Positions 1 through 7,173 of a stretch of DNA of 37,530 nucleotides are shown piece by piece. The notes beneath the pieces are model-generated. The model was not told where the DNA came from. It saw only the letters and a program-made list of their open reading frames with translations, and searched no databases. Position 1 is the first letter of the stretch; every line of letters starts with the position of its first letter. A program made the position numbers and the translations under genes. The DNA is from DASZTV01 sp035547515 (GTDB taxonomy: Bacteria > Actinomycetota > Actinomycetes > JAFAQI01): the NCBI GenBank assembly GCA_035547515.1, contig DASZUS010000002.1, positions 1 to 37,530 on the forward strand. The letters are read 5' to 3'.

Positions 1-6
1 CATCCA

Positions 7-759
7 ATGGTTCGGGCTCGCGGCGTACGCAAGCGGTACGGCGCGCACGAGGTGCTGCGCGGGATCAACCTCGAAGTCGGCCGCGGCGAGGTGATGTGCG
101 TCATCGGCCCGTCCGGATCGGGCAAGTCGACGCTGCTGCGCTGCATCAACCACCTCGAGAAGATCAACGCGGGCCGGCTGGAGGTGGACGGGGAGTTGGT
201 CGGCTACCGCGAGCGGGGCGGCAAGCTGTACGAGCTGCCCGCGGGAGAGGTAGCCCGCAAGCGGGCCGAGATCGGGATGGTCTTCCAGCAGTTCAACCTG
301 TTCCCTCACATGACCGTCCTCGGCAACATCGTCGAGGCGCCGATCCACGTGAAGGGCGTCGACAAGGACGAGGCCGCCGAGCGCGGCCGCCAGCTGCTCG
401 CCCAGGTCGGGCTGGCTGGGCGCGAGGACTCCTACCCGCGCCAGCTCTCCGGCGGGCAGCAGCAGCGGGTCGCGATCGCCCGAGCCCTCGCCATGGACCC
501 GAAGCTGATGCTCTTCGATGAGCCGACCAGTGCGCTCGACCCTGAGCTGGTCGGCGAGGTGCTGGCCGTCATGCGTGACCTCGCGCAGTCAGGCATGACG
601 ATGTTCGTGGTCACCCACGAGATGGGCTTCGCCCGCGAGGTGGGCGACCGCCTGGTGTTCATGGACGACGGCGTGGTGGTGGAGTCCGGCGTACCGAAGG
701 ACGTCATCGACAACCCGCAGCACGAGCGCACCCGCGCCTTCCTCTCCAACGTCCTCTAG
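7..759 (+). CDS. Amino-acid ABC transporter ATP-binding protein (GlnQ/GltL type)
   Basis: ATPase subunit that would power uptake of polar amino acids (glutamine/glutamate/arginine class) with a membrane permease and binding protein not present in the window. All ABC motifs are visible in the 250 residues: Walker A GPSGSGKST (34-42), Q-loop FQQFNLFPH (93-101), signature LSGGQQQR (147-154), Walker B LMLFDEP (167-173) and the switch histidine in VTHE (202-205). Length and the FQQFNLFPHMT stretch are typical of the polar amino acid subfamily. The ATG at 7 is close to the window edge, so a start further upstream, and the partner genes, may lie outside. Substrate is inferred from subfamily only. 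Confidence 0.93.
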   Translation: MVRARGVRKRYGAHEVLRGINLEVGRGEVMCVIGPSGSGKSTLLRCINHLEKINAGRLEVDGELVGYRERGGKLYELPAGEVARKRAEIGMVFQQFNLFPHMTVLGNIVEAPIHVKGVDKDEAAERGRQLLAQVGLAGREDSYPRQLSGGQQQRVAIARALAMDPKLMLFDEPTSALDPELVGEVLAVMRDLAQSGMTMFVVTHEMGFAREVGDRLVFMDDGVVVESGVPKDVIDNPQHERTRAFLSNVL

Positions 760-772
760 GCCCGTCCCAATC

Positions 773-837
773 GCGGTGATCTTGACCAAGAGCACGCTAT
801 GAGTCGCGTTTAAGGTGCACTTCGTCAAGATCACCGC
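773..837. repeat. Long imperfect inverted repeat between convergent genes
   Basis: Arms 773-795 and 815-837 pair over 21 of 23 positions around a 19-nt loop; the outer 14 bases (773-786 and 824-837) pair perfectly. It lies between the 3' ends of the ABC ATPase gene and sodX and overlaps the sodX stop codon. A bidirectional terminator is the simplest reading, but there is no run of T after either arm. The length of the stem also allows a dispersed palindromic element that inserted between two gene ends. Confidence 0.6.
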
Positions 838-1142
838 AGGAGGCGGGGGCGGGGCCACAGGCGGGCAAGTACGACGCCCTTCACTGTGGCCGGATCCAGC
901 GCGCCCAGAGCCCTGCTGTCCGTGCTGCCGTACGGGTTGTCGCCTTCGACCCGCACGCTGCCGTCGGCCTCCACAGCCGTCAGCCGCTTCACCGACAGCG
1001 GGCGGTCCGGCAGCTCGACCAGTACGACGCGCCCCACCGGCAGCTTGCGAACGCCGAGGCGCACCATCACCCGGTCGCCGTCACGCAGGGTCGGCACCAT
1101 CGAAGGACCACTGACCACGGCGAGCCGCAGCCCCATGATCAC
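831..1142 (-). CDS. sodX: Nickel-type superoxide dismutase maturation protease (SodX-like)
   Basis: A 103-residue S24/S26-type serine protease. In this family the enzyme cuts the N-terminal leader from the NiSOD precursor so that the mature His1 can bind nickel. The catalytic Ser14 lies in SGPSM and the general-base Lys52 in VKRLT, followed by the conserved GDNPYGSTDSR box (67-77). There is no membrane anchor, unlike secretory signal peptidases. It is divergent from sodN, 74 bases away, which strongly supports the assignment. Start is GTG 1142 (six bases after a TACACA hexamer) or ATG 1136; the difference is two residues. Confidence 0.9.
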   Translation of the reverse strand: MIMGLRLAVVSGPSMVPTLRDGDRVMVRLGVRKLPVGRVVLVELPDRPLSVKRLTAVEADGSVRVEGDNPYGSTDSRALGALDPATVKGVVLARLWPRPRLLR

Positions 1143-1173
1143 TCCCGGTGTGTAGCGCCTGATCCCCGCGGAA

Positions 1174-1212
1174 TAGTGTCCTAGTGAAGATGAAGAGCTT
1201 CAGCACTGGAGG
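1174..1212 (+). promoter_or_regulatory. Probable sodN -10 element and Shine-Dalgarno sequence
   Basis: A TAGTGT hexamer at 1174-1179 fits the actinobacterial TAnnnT -10 pattern and would start transcription near 1186. GGAGG at 1208-1212 sits four bases before ATG 1217 and selects that start over the in-frame GTG at 1184. I found no clear Nur (nickel) box, although NiSOD genes are nickel-controlled in Streptomyces. Confidence 0.45.
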
Positions 1213-1216
1213 ACCG

Positions 1217-1618
1217 ATGCTTCGTACGACGCGCCGCCCCCGTCTCGTCGTCTCCGCTCACTGCGACCTGCCCTGCGGCGTGTACGACCCCGCGCAGGCC
1301 CGCATCGAGGCCGAGTCGGTCAAGGCGATCATGGAGAAGTACCAGGACAACGACGACCCGGTGTTCCGCACCCGGGCCCTGCTCATCAAGGAGCAGCGGG
1401 CCGAGCTGGTCAAGCACCACCTGTGGGTGCTCTGGACCGACTACTTCAAGCCGCCGCACTTCGAGAAGTACCCGCAGCTGCACCAGCTGTTCAACGACGC
1501 CACCAAGCAGGCGGGCGCGGCTGGGGGCAAGGGCAAGGTGGACCCTGCCGAGGCCCAGAAGCTGCTCGACCTGATCGCCGAGATCGACAAGATCTTCTGG
1601 GAGACGAAGAAGGCGTAG
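1217..1618 (+). CDS. sodN: Nickel superoxide dismutase precursor
   Basis: Cytoplasmic NiSOD, which dismutates superoxide to hydrogen peroxide and oxygen using a nickel bound by the N-terminal hook. From ATG 1217 the precursor has 133 residues: a 14-residue leader ending in VSA, then the nickel hook HCDLPCGVY, whose His1 codon is at 1259. His1, Cys2 and Cys6 of the mature enzyme are all present. A 14-residue leader is the same length as in the Streptomyces enzyme as I recall it, and together with the GGAGG this fixes the start. The four-helix body ends in DKIFWETKKA. The maturation protease is encoded divergently. Confidence 0.97.
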   Translation: MLRTTRRPRLVVSAHCDLPCGVYDPAQARIEAESVKAIMEKYQDNDDPVFRTRALLIKEQRAELVKHHLWVLWTDYFKPPHFEKYPQLHQLFNDATKQAGAAGGKGKVDPAEAQKLLDLIAEIDKIFWETKKA

Positions 1619-1632
1619 CACCAAACGATCCG

Positions 1633-2091
1633 ATGACGGGTACGCCGCCGATCCGCCGTGCGCGGGAGGCTGACGTACCCGTCATCGTCTCGCTGATCAA
1701 GGAGCTCGCGGAGTACGAGCGCGAGCCCGATGCCGTCGAAGCCACCGAGGACGGCATTCGCGCCGCGTTGTTCGGACCGGCGCCCGCCGCGTTCTGCCAC
1801 GTTGCCGAAGACGACGGCGAGGTCGTCGGCTTCGCCCTGTGGTTCCTCAACTTCTCGACGTGGAAGGGACGCCACGGCATTTATCTCGAGGACCTCTTCG
1901 TACGCCCGGCGGCGCGCGGCACCGGCCTCGGGAAGGCATTGCTCACCACGCTGGTCGATCTCGCGCGGGAACGCGGCTACGGCCGGGTCGAGTGGTCCGT
2001 CCTGGACTGGAACACGCCTGCGCAGGACTTCTACCGCAGCATCGGCGCCCAGCCGATGGAGGAGTGGACGACCTGGCGCGTCACGCTCTGA
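1633..2091 (+). CDS. GNAT N-acetyltransferase of the SSAT/thialysine type
   Basis: A 152-residue single-domain acetyltransferase beginning 14 bases after sodN and probably co-transcribed with it. The acetyl-CoA loop is ARGTGLGKAL (94-103), preceded by IYLEDLFVRP (83-92). The C-terminal half has WSVLDWNTPAQDFY (121-134), with the conserved Tyr that serves as general acid. The LEDLFV and LDWN..A..FY features resemble the eukaryotic spermidine/spermine and thialysine acetyltransferase group (SAT1/SAT2), so a polyamine or lysine analogue is a plausible substrate. Its link to NiSOD is positional only. Confidence 0.85.
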   Translation: MTGTPPIRRAREADVPVIVSLIKELAEYEREPDAVEATEDGIRAALFGPAPAAFCHVAEDDGEVVGFALWFLNFSTWKGRHGIYLEDLFVRPAARGTGLGKALLTTLVDLARERGYGRVEWSVLDWNTPAQDFYRSIGAQPMEEWTTWRVTL

Positions 2092-2097
2092 CTGCGA

Positions 2098-2559
2098 TCA
2101 CTTCTTGGCGGCGGCGACTGCCTCGTTGCACTCATGGATGAAGATCGGCCGATCGACGTGTGTCACCCTCGAAGCCGCGGAGACGGGGCCTTCAGAAGTC
2201 GTCCCGACCGTCGAGGCGCTCAGCAGGGTGGCGAAGGCGGCCGCCTCCTGAGAGGCAGTGGTCGCGAGCCTGGTCCATCTCGGATCCTCCTGGGAGGCCT
2301 GTGTGGCGAGAGCCTTCGCGTGAGCGAAGCCCGCCGCTACCTCTCTCGTGTATCGGACCTGGGCCGCCTGCTGACTGCTCCTGATCGGCACGATCGAGTC
2401 CACCGCCCTGCACGCGGCTGCGGCCTGTGCCGCCGCAGCCGTGGGGTCGGGTGGCGAAGCGCTGCCCCGTGTCGCGGCTGAACCGCCCGAACTGCAGGCG
2501 GTGAGCGCCGGGACGCACAGCGCAGTCGCAACCACGCCGTACCACAACCGAAAACTCAT
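2098..2559 (-). CDS. Small secreted lipoprotein of unknown function
   Basis: 153 residues. A hydrophobic signal runs from about residue 6 to a lipobox VPALTAC with the lipidated Cys22. After it come a Ser/Gly-rich linker and an alpha-helical, Ala/Gln-rich domain with two further cysteines (in AACRAVD and near the C-terminus in HECNEAV) that could form a disulfide outside the membrane. No recognised domain. The start at 2559 is 19 bases after the stop of the PHP-type hydrolase upstream on the same strand, so the two probably form an operon. An earlier in-frame start would place 21 residues before the signal peptide and was rejected. Confidence 0.75.
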   Translation of the reverse strand: MSFRLWYGVVATALCVPALTACSSGGSAATRGSASPPDPTAAAAQAAAACRAVDSIVPIRSSQQAAQVRYTREVAAGFAHAKALATQASQEDPRWTRLATTASQEAAAFATLLSASTVGTTSEGPVSAASRVTHVDRPIFIHECNEAVAAAKK

Positions 2560-2578
2560 GGGACTCTCTGGAAGTAGG

Positions 2579-3982
2579 TCAGTCCCTGAAGTACCAGGGA
2601 CTGACATAGGCCGACGCGCCACCGTACGTCGAGTCCTCGAAGGGCTTCACGCCGAGCGGGTCGTTTGCCCGTTTCGGGTCGCAGATGCGCAGGAACATCC
2701 ACGAACCGCGCGGCTTGGCCGTGAACTCGATCACCGGCTTGTCGTCGCCCGGCACCCGGATCGGGAACACGTCGAGCAACGTCGGGTCGTCCTTGCCCGG
2801 CCCGATCACCTGTACATACAGCTTCTTGCCGACCCACTTCGGGCCGCGGTCGACGTCCAGCTTGATGCGGAGGGGCTTGCCGCCGTGCGAGAGCTCGGAG
2901 CCCATCGGCACCCCGTTAGCGGTTGCGTCGACCCGCAGTCCGGCCTCGCGGGTCCCGAAGGTACGCCGGGTCATGATCGCGCGACGGACCCCTTCGCGGG
3001 TCAGCTGCTTGACGTAGAGCCCGCCACGACCCTTGCCGGTCTGGCCGTAGGTCCCGGAGTGCTCGTCGCTGACCCCGCTGAAGCCGACCTTCCAGCCGGC
3101 GTTGAAGCAGGCGTTGAACGGCTGCGGCAGCTTGGAGTCGCGGCCGTACCAGAAGTAGTCGGTGGCGTCATGGCTGTCGCCGCCGTTGAAGGTAATCGCG
3201 TTGAAGCCCTCGATCAGGAAGATCTGCTTCGCGGCTTTGTGGTGGTAGAGGAAGTTCTGGAAGTTCCCGAAGTACCCCGGGTGGTTGAAGCTCGCGATGG
3301 CATCCGCCCCGCCGCCGAGCAGGCCGGTCCCCGGCTGGGTCGTCAGCCACTCGTAGAACGGCGCGATCTCGGCGGTGTTCGGCAGATCGGCAAACAGCGG
3401 GCTCAGCGGCGCAAGCGGCGGGAACACGCGGTACGCCTGCGCTACCTCGGATCCGGTGACCAGGGCCCCTTCGTGCAGAGGGTCGGTGAAGTCCTGGCTG
3501 AAGAAGACGCTGATGTGCCCGATGGTCGGGGTGCTGTATTCGAACCCGCGGAACGAGACGAACTTCCCTGGCTCGTACGCCTCGTCGGCGATCTTGGCCA
3601 TCGTCTGCCAGTCGTTGTCGTCGATCCCGGTGATGAACCGGCAGCCGCCGTCCTGCCATTTCGAGCAGATGTGCTCACCCAAGCCGTACCCGCCGGAGAC
3701 GGCATGCTCAGTCATGCACGCGACGTCGAGGCCAGCCGCCCGTAGGTGGTGCAGTGCGCGGTAGGGATCACCTTCGGCGTCGCCGGAGATGAAGCTGTGG
3801 TTGTGCAGGTCGGAGTGCACCAACGTCAGGGAACGGCTCGGGTCCAGCCGGGAACGCCGCGAGGCGCCCGTGACGCCGTCGTCCAGGCCACCGAGCGTCG
3901 CACCGAATGCCGGACGCACGGCAGCCGCGCCACCGGCCAGCGCCATGGCCTTGACGAACGTCCGTCGCGCGAGTGGCTTCAC
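2579..3982 (-). CDS. Tat-exported PHP-type metallohydrolase (CehA/McbA-like)
   Basis: 467 residues from GTG 3982, which follows a GAGGTGGG ribosome-binding sequence; an in-frame ATG at 3997 is the alternative. The N-terminus is a twin-arginine signal (RRTFVK, Arg6-Arg7, then a hydrophobic stretch ending near residue 28). The PHP-domain metal motifs follow: HSDLHNHS (56-63), TEH (91-93), then FNHPG and SDEHSGT further on. Such enzymes are metal-dependent esterases or phosphoesterases. Tat export suggests it folds in the cytoplasm with its metals before export. It is followed by a lipoprotein gene. Substrate unknown. Confidence 0.85.
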   Translation of the reverse strand: MKPLARRTFVKAMALAGGAAAVRPAFGATLGGLDDGVTGASRRSRLDPSRSLTLVHSDLHNHSFISGDAEGDPYRALHHLRAAGLDVACMTEHAVSGGYGLGEHICSKWQDGGCRFITGIDDNDWQTMAKIADEAYEPGKFVSFRGFEYSTPTIGHISVFFSQDFTDPLHEGALVTGSEVAQAYRVFPPLAPLSPLFADLPNTAEIAPFYEWLTTQPGTGLLGGGADAIASFNHPGYFGNFQNFLYHHKAAKQIFLIEGFNAITFNGGDSHDATDYFWYGRDSKLPQPFNACFNAGWKVGFSGVSDEHSGTYGQTGKGRGGLYVKQLTREGVRRAIMTRRTFGTREAGLRVDATANGVPMGSELSHGGKPLRIKLDVDRGPKWVGKKLYVQVIGPGKDDPTLLDVFPIRVPGDDKPVIEFTAKPRGSWMFLRICDPKRANDPLGVKPFEDSTYGGASAYVSPWYFRD

Positions 3983-4100
3983 CGTCCCACCTCTCATGTG
4001 CCTGCTGACTGGTTCGACGACTCAACGATCGATCCTTGCCGCCAAAGCGCATGAAGTCCATCGCAGGCGGGCAGGGCTGCCATTCGGGGTGGGGGACTAC

Positions 4101-4128
4101 GTTGATATGGGCACGGTTGATGTGCACG
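4101..4128. repeat. Short tandem repeat upstream of usfX-sigF
   Basis: GTTGATATGGGCACG at 4101-4115 is followed immediately by GTTGATGTGCACG at 4116-4128, two related copies about 45 bases before the usfX start. It could be a paired activator site. I could not find a convincing SigF-type promoter (GTTT...GGGTAT) here. Nothing else was recognised between 3983 and 4170. Confidence 0.35.
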
Positions 4129-4170
4129 CGTTGCATTTCAGCAAGTGAACGAGCGCGAACAGGAGCGGAA

Positions 4171-4593
4171 GTGACAGAGGTAACGAAGGCAACAGACGTC
4201 TCAGCGGTATCGCCGCAAGACGTCGTTGCAATCACGCTGCCCGCGTCGAGCGCCTATCTGTCCGTCCTGCGCACCGCCACGGCAGGGCTCGCCGCCCGCC
4301 TCGACTTCACGATCGACGAGATCGAGGACATGCGCATCGCGGTGGATGAGGCTTCCGCAATGCTTCTCCCGCAGGCGCTGCCGGGCGCGGAGCTCACCTG
4401 CGAGTTCAGCCTCGACAAGGACGCGATGACCGTTTCGGTGAGCGTCATGACGATCGACGGGGTGGAGCCGCCGCGCGACACGTTCGCCTGGACGGTGCTT
4501 GCCGCACTAGCCGGCGAGGTCAGCAGCGATACAGATGTCGACAAGCGGGTAACGATCACCCTGTGCAAGCACCGGAGCAGGTCCGAAGCATGA
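4171..4593 (+). CDS. usfX: Anti-sigma factor, RsbW/UsfX type
   Basis: 140 residues from GTG 4171, placed after an AGGAG at 4161-4165. It has the GHKL anti-sigma layout of M. tuberculosis UsfX: a start of about 35 residues, then the N-box helix MRIAVDEASAMLL, and a C-terminal FAWTVLAALAGEV stretch as in UsfX. The asparagine normally found in the N-box is Ala, and no glycine-rich lid motif is evident, so whether it binds ATP or acts as a kinase is doubtful. Its stop overlaps the sigF start (ATGA), which shows it is the partner that holds SigF inactive. Confidence 0.85.
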   Translation: MTEVTKATDVSAVSPQDVVAITLPASSAYLSVLRTATAGLAARLDFTIDEIEDMRIAVDEASAMLLPQALPGAELTCEFSLDKDAMTVSVSVMTIDGVEPPRDTFAWTVLAALAGEVSSDTDVDKRVTITLCKHRSRSEA

Positions 4594-5480
4594 CCATCGA
4601 GCCCGTCGCGCCCGAGCAGCGAGACGGCGACGTCGACGGCGTGCAGATCGACGCGGAGCCGGCGATCACGCCTGACGACGTCCCCGATCCCGAGCTGACG
4701 GCGAGCCTCGACTCCTCCGCCACGCGACCCGACCGCGCGAGGGCGCGCGAGCTGTTCGAGGCGCTGAACACGATGGCCGAGGACGACGCACGGCGCAAGG
4801 CAATGCGCGACGAGCTGGTCGAGATGCACCTGCCGCTGGTCGAGTACCTCGCGCGGCGCTTCCGTAACCGAGGCGAGCCCTACGACGACCTGGTTCAGGT
4901 CGCGACGATCGGGCTGATCAAGTCGATCGACCGCTTCGACACCGAGCGCGGAGTCGAGTTCTCGACGTACGCCACGCCCACGATTGTCGGCGAGGTCAAG
5001 CGCCACTTCCGCGACAAAGGCTGGGCGATCCGGGTCCCCCGCCGCCTCCAGGAGATGAAGCTCGCGCTGACGAAGGCGACCAGCGAGCTCTCGCAGCGCA
5101 ACGGGCGCGCGCCCACGGTGGCCGAGCTGGCCGCTCACCTCGGCATCTCCGAGGACGAGGTCCTTGAAGGCCTCGAGTCGAGCAACGCCTACTCCGCGAT
5201 CTCCCTCGACGCCCCGGACCTCGACGACGAGACGACCGCGATGTCGGACACGCTCGGCGTGATGGACCAGGCACTCGAAGGAGTCGAGTACCGCGAGTCC
5301 CTCAAGCCGATGCTCGAGCGGCTGCCACCCCGGGAGAAGCGGATCCTGCTGCTGCGCTTCTTCGCCAACATGACCCAGTCGCAGATCGCCGCGGAGCTGG
5401 GCATCTCCCAGATGCACGTGTCGCGGCTGATCACCCGCACTCTCGCTCAGCTTCGGGAGGGCCTCCTCGCCGAGGAGTAG
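4590..5480 (+). CDS. sigF: RNA polymerase sigma factor, SigF/SigB family
   Basis: Group 3 alternative sigma factor of 296 residues. Region 2 contains DLVQVATIGLIKSIDRFD and the -10 recognition helix with RGVEFSTYATPTI. Region 3 follows at VPRRLQE. Region 4.2 has the helix-turn-helix TQSQIAAELGISQMHVSRL. ATG 4590 overlaps the usfX stop by four bases, so the two are translationally coupled. The N-terminal 70 or so residues before region 2 are acidic and longer than in M. tuberculosis SigF. It would direct a general-stress or stationary-phase regulon and be controlled by UsfX and an anti-anti-sigma factor encoded elsewhere. Confidence 0.95.
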   Translation: MTIEPVAPEQRDGDVDGVQIDAEPAITPDDVPDPELTASLDSSATRPDRARARELFEALNTMAEDDARRKAMRDELVEMHLPLVEYLARRFRNRGEPYDDLVQVATIGLIKSIDRFDTERGVEFSTYATPTIVGEVKRHFRDKGWAIRVPRRLQEMKLALTKATSELSQRNGRAPTVAELAAHLGISEDEVLEGLESSNAYSAISLDAPDLDDETTAMSDTLGVMDQALEGVEYRESLKPMLERLPPREKRILLLRFFANMTQSQIAAELGISQMHVSRLITRTLAQLREGLLAEE

Positions 5481-5498
5481 CAGACCGCGCGTGCCGGG

Positions 5499-5870
5499 CT
5501 ATATGCCCCCGAGCGCGTCGCGGCTGGGCTGCAACGAGACCGTCACCAGCGTGGCGAGACCGACGATCACCAGCGGCACCATCATGGCCGGCAAGGTGCT
5601 GAGCTGCCCCATGCCGATGATGATCGAGAAGAACTGCACGAGGTAGGTCGGTGTCTGCGCCCATCGCTTCATCCGCAGCAGGCCGTACGCCGCCACGAAC
5701 ACGCCCACCGAGAGGACCAGCACGGTGACCCCGAGCAGGACCGCCGTCTCCTTGTCGTGCGGGTGACCGAACAGCGCCCGGCACAGTTCGACAACGCCGT
5801 AGACGGCGAATGCGAGCCCCTGTACGGCGACGAGGGCCGCCGCCGCGGACAGTGATCGAGGACGTTGCAT
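5499..5870 (-). CDS. Small four-helix integral membrane protein
   Basis: 123 residues with about four hydrophobic segments (roughly 8-32, 42-64, 75-95 and 97-111), with basic residues (RMKRW) in the second loop. No catalytic motif. It is convergent with sigF, 18 bases from the sigF stop, and divergent from the diacylglycerol-kinase-family gene. Small multi-span proteins of this shape are common next to lipid kinases in actinobacteria, but I cannot assign a function. Confidence 0.7.
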   Translation of the reverse strand: MQRPRSLSAAAALVAVQGLAFAVYGVVELCRALFGHPHDKETAVLLGVTVLVLSVGVFVAAYGLLRMKRWAQTPTYLVQFFSIIIGMGQLSTLPAMMVPLVIVGLATLVTVSLQPSRDALGGI

Positions 5871-5921
5871 CGCGACCGCGAGGGTAGTCGGCGTACCACG
5901 TCGACCCGATAGCCTCGGGCG

Positions 5922-6851
5922 ATGCGCGCTCTGCTCGTGGTCAACCCGAAGGCCACTGCGACGTCGTTTCGCGAGCGCGACGTCCTGATCCGCGCACTCG
6001 GCAGCGACCTCAAGGTCGACCTCGCCGAGACGACCCACCGCGGCCATGCGATCGAGTACGGCGCCCAGGCCGTCGAGCAGGGCCTCGACCTCGTCGTCGT
6101 CCTCGGTGGAGACGGCACGATCAACGAGGTCGTCAACGGCCTGCTCGGCGCCGGCGCATGGACCCGCGCCAGCGATGCCACTCCGGCACTCGCGGTCGTG
6201 CCGGGCGGAAGCACCAACGTCTTCAGCCGCGCACTCGGGATCTCGCGTGATCCGGTCGAGGCGACCAGCGAGCTGCTCGAGGCGCTGCGCGGCCAGCGCA
6301 GCCGCTCCATCTCCCTCGGCCGGGTCAACGAGCGCTGGTTCACCTTCACGGCAGGCATCGGGATCGACGCCGACGCGGTACGCCGGGTCGAGCTCGCCCG
6401 CGCGAAGGGCAAGCCCTCGACGCCCAGCCGCTACACCCGCTGCGCGGTCCGCTCGTTCTTCGCGGCGGACCGCCGCCACCCCGCCCTCACTTTGGAGGTC
6501 CCCGGCGAGGAGCCGGTGTCCGGTCTCTACCTCGCGATCACGAGCAACACCTCTCCGTGGACGTACTTCCGCTCCCAGCCGATCGTGCTGACGCCGGACA
6601 CGTCGTTCGACGGAGGCCTGGACCTGCTGGCGCTGGACAAGATGGGCTTGCTCGGGACCCTCTGGGCCGCCAGCGGCATGCTGACCGCGGGCGGGATCCG
6701 GGGCAGGCACCGCCGGGTCTTCCAGGACCTGACCGACTTCGTGCTGCGCGCGGAGGTGCCGATGCACCTGCAGGTCGACGGCGACTATCTCGGGCACTGC
6801 GAGACCGCGCGGCTCCAGGCGGTTCCCGACGCGATCCGGGTCGTCGCGTAG
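5922..6851 (+). CDS. Diacylglycerol/lipid kinase family protein
   Basis: 309 residues of the DAGK catalytic family, which phosphorylates diacylglycerol or a related lipid alcohol at the membrane surface. Motifs: NPKAT near the N-terminus, the nucleotide loop GGDGT (62-66), PGGSTNVFSRALG, and a C-terminal beta domain with VDGDYLG. It occupies the position of Rv3218 relative to whiB1 in M. tuberculosis, so it is the ortholog by synteny. A TAGCCT hexamer ends six bases before ATG 5922, which suggests a leaderless mRNA. Lipid substrate not determinable; sphingosine-kinase-like or YegS-like chemistry is also possible. Confidence 0.9.
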   Translation: MRALLVVNPKATATSFRERDVLIRALGSDLKVDLAETTHRGHAIEYGAQAVEQGLDLVVVLGGDGTINEVVNGLLGAGAWTRASDATPALAVVPGGSTNVFSRALGISRDPVEATSELLEALRGQRSRSISLGRVNERWFTFTAGIGIDADAVRRVELARAKGKPSTPSRYTRCAVRSFFAADRRHPALTLEVPGEEPVSGLYLAITSNTSPWTYFRSQPIVLTPDTSFDGGLDLLALDKMGLLGTLWAASGMLTAGGIRGRHRRVFQDLTDFVLRAEVPMHLQVDGDYLGHCETARLQAVPDAIRVVA

Positions 6852-6891
6852 CGCCCGTCCGGTACGGCGATCGGGCGCCGCGCGGTACGGG

Positions 6892-6907
6892 TGTGACCTA
6901 TGCCACA
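6892..6907. promoter_or_regulatory. CRP/Cmr-like operator upstream of whiB1
   Basis: TGTGACCTATGCCACA matches the CRP consensus TGTGA-N6-TCACA at nine of ten specified positions. It lies about 270 bases before whiB1. whiB1 of M. tuberculosis is known to be controlled by the CRP-family protein Rv3676, but from sites nearer the promoter, so the position here is unusual. Confidence 0.4.
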
Positions 6908-7052
6908 GCCGATCCGAGCGGGATTCGGCGTACGTCGCTTGCCCGCGGCTGAGCAACCGCATAGCGTGCGCAACAGGCCTCCGGACACCCCTGAGGCGAC
7001 GAATGACCCGCCGGAAGGCTTGCCCGTCTTTACCCAGGGCCAGAACTCCGGC

Positions 7053-7080
7053 CCACTTCGTGAATCCGTTCACAAAGTGG
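7053..7080. promoter_or_regulatory. Rex-like operator upstream of whiB1
   Basis: A 28-base dyad with 11 of 12 paired positions around a TCCG centre. Its core CGTGAATCCGTTCACA (7059-7074) matches the Streptomyces Rex operator TGTGAACGCGTTCACA at 13 of 16 positions. Rex senses the NADH/NAD+ ratio. The site is 94 bases before the whiB1 start, a suitable place for repression. No rex gene is in the window. Apart from this and the CRP-like site I see nothing else in 6852-7173. Confidence 0.5.
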
Positions 7081-7173
7081 TCCCAAATCCGAGGTGAACG
7101 AAGCCGCGGAGCGGGAAAGAGGACGGCTGTCGGCCAACCCAGGCCGCCAAGCCCCGACGGAGGGACGAGACGC

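Noticed and set aside
1170..1195. SigR promoter (GGAAT) before sodN
   Set aside because: GGAAT at 1170-1174 has no GTT at 18 or 19 bases; the match is partial only.
2441..3745. Long open frame on the plus strand opposite the PHP hydrolase gene
   Set aside because: It is antisense to a gene with clear motifs; high GC at third positions keeps the opposite frame open. No domain in its translation.
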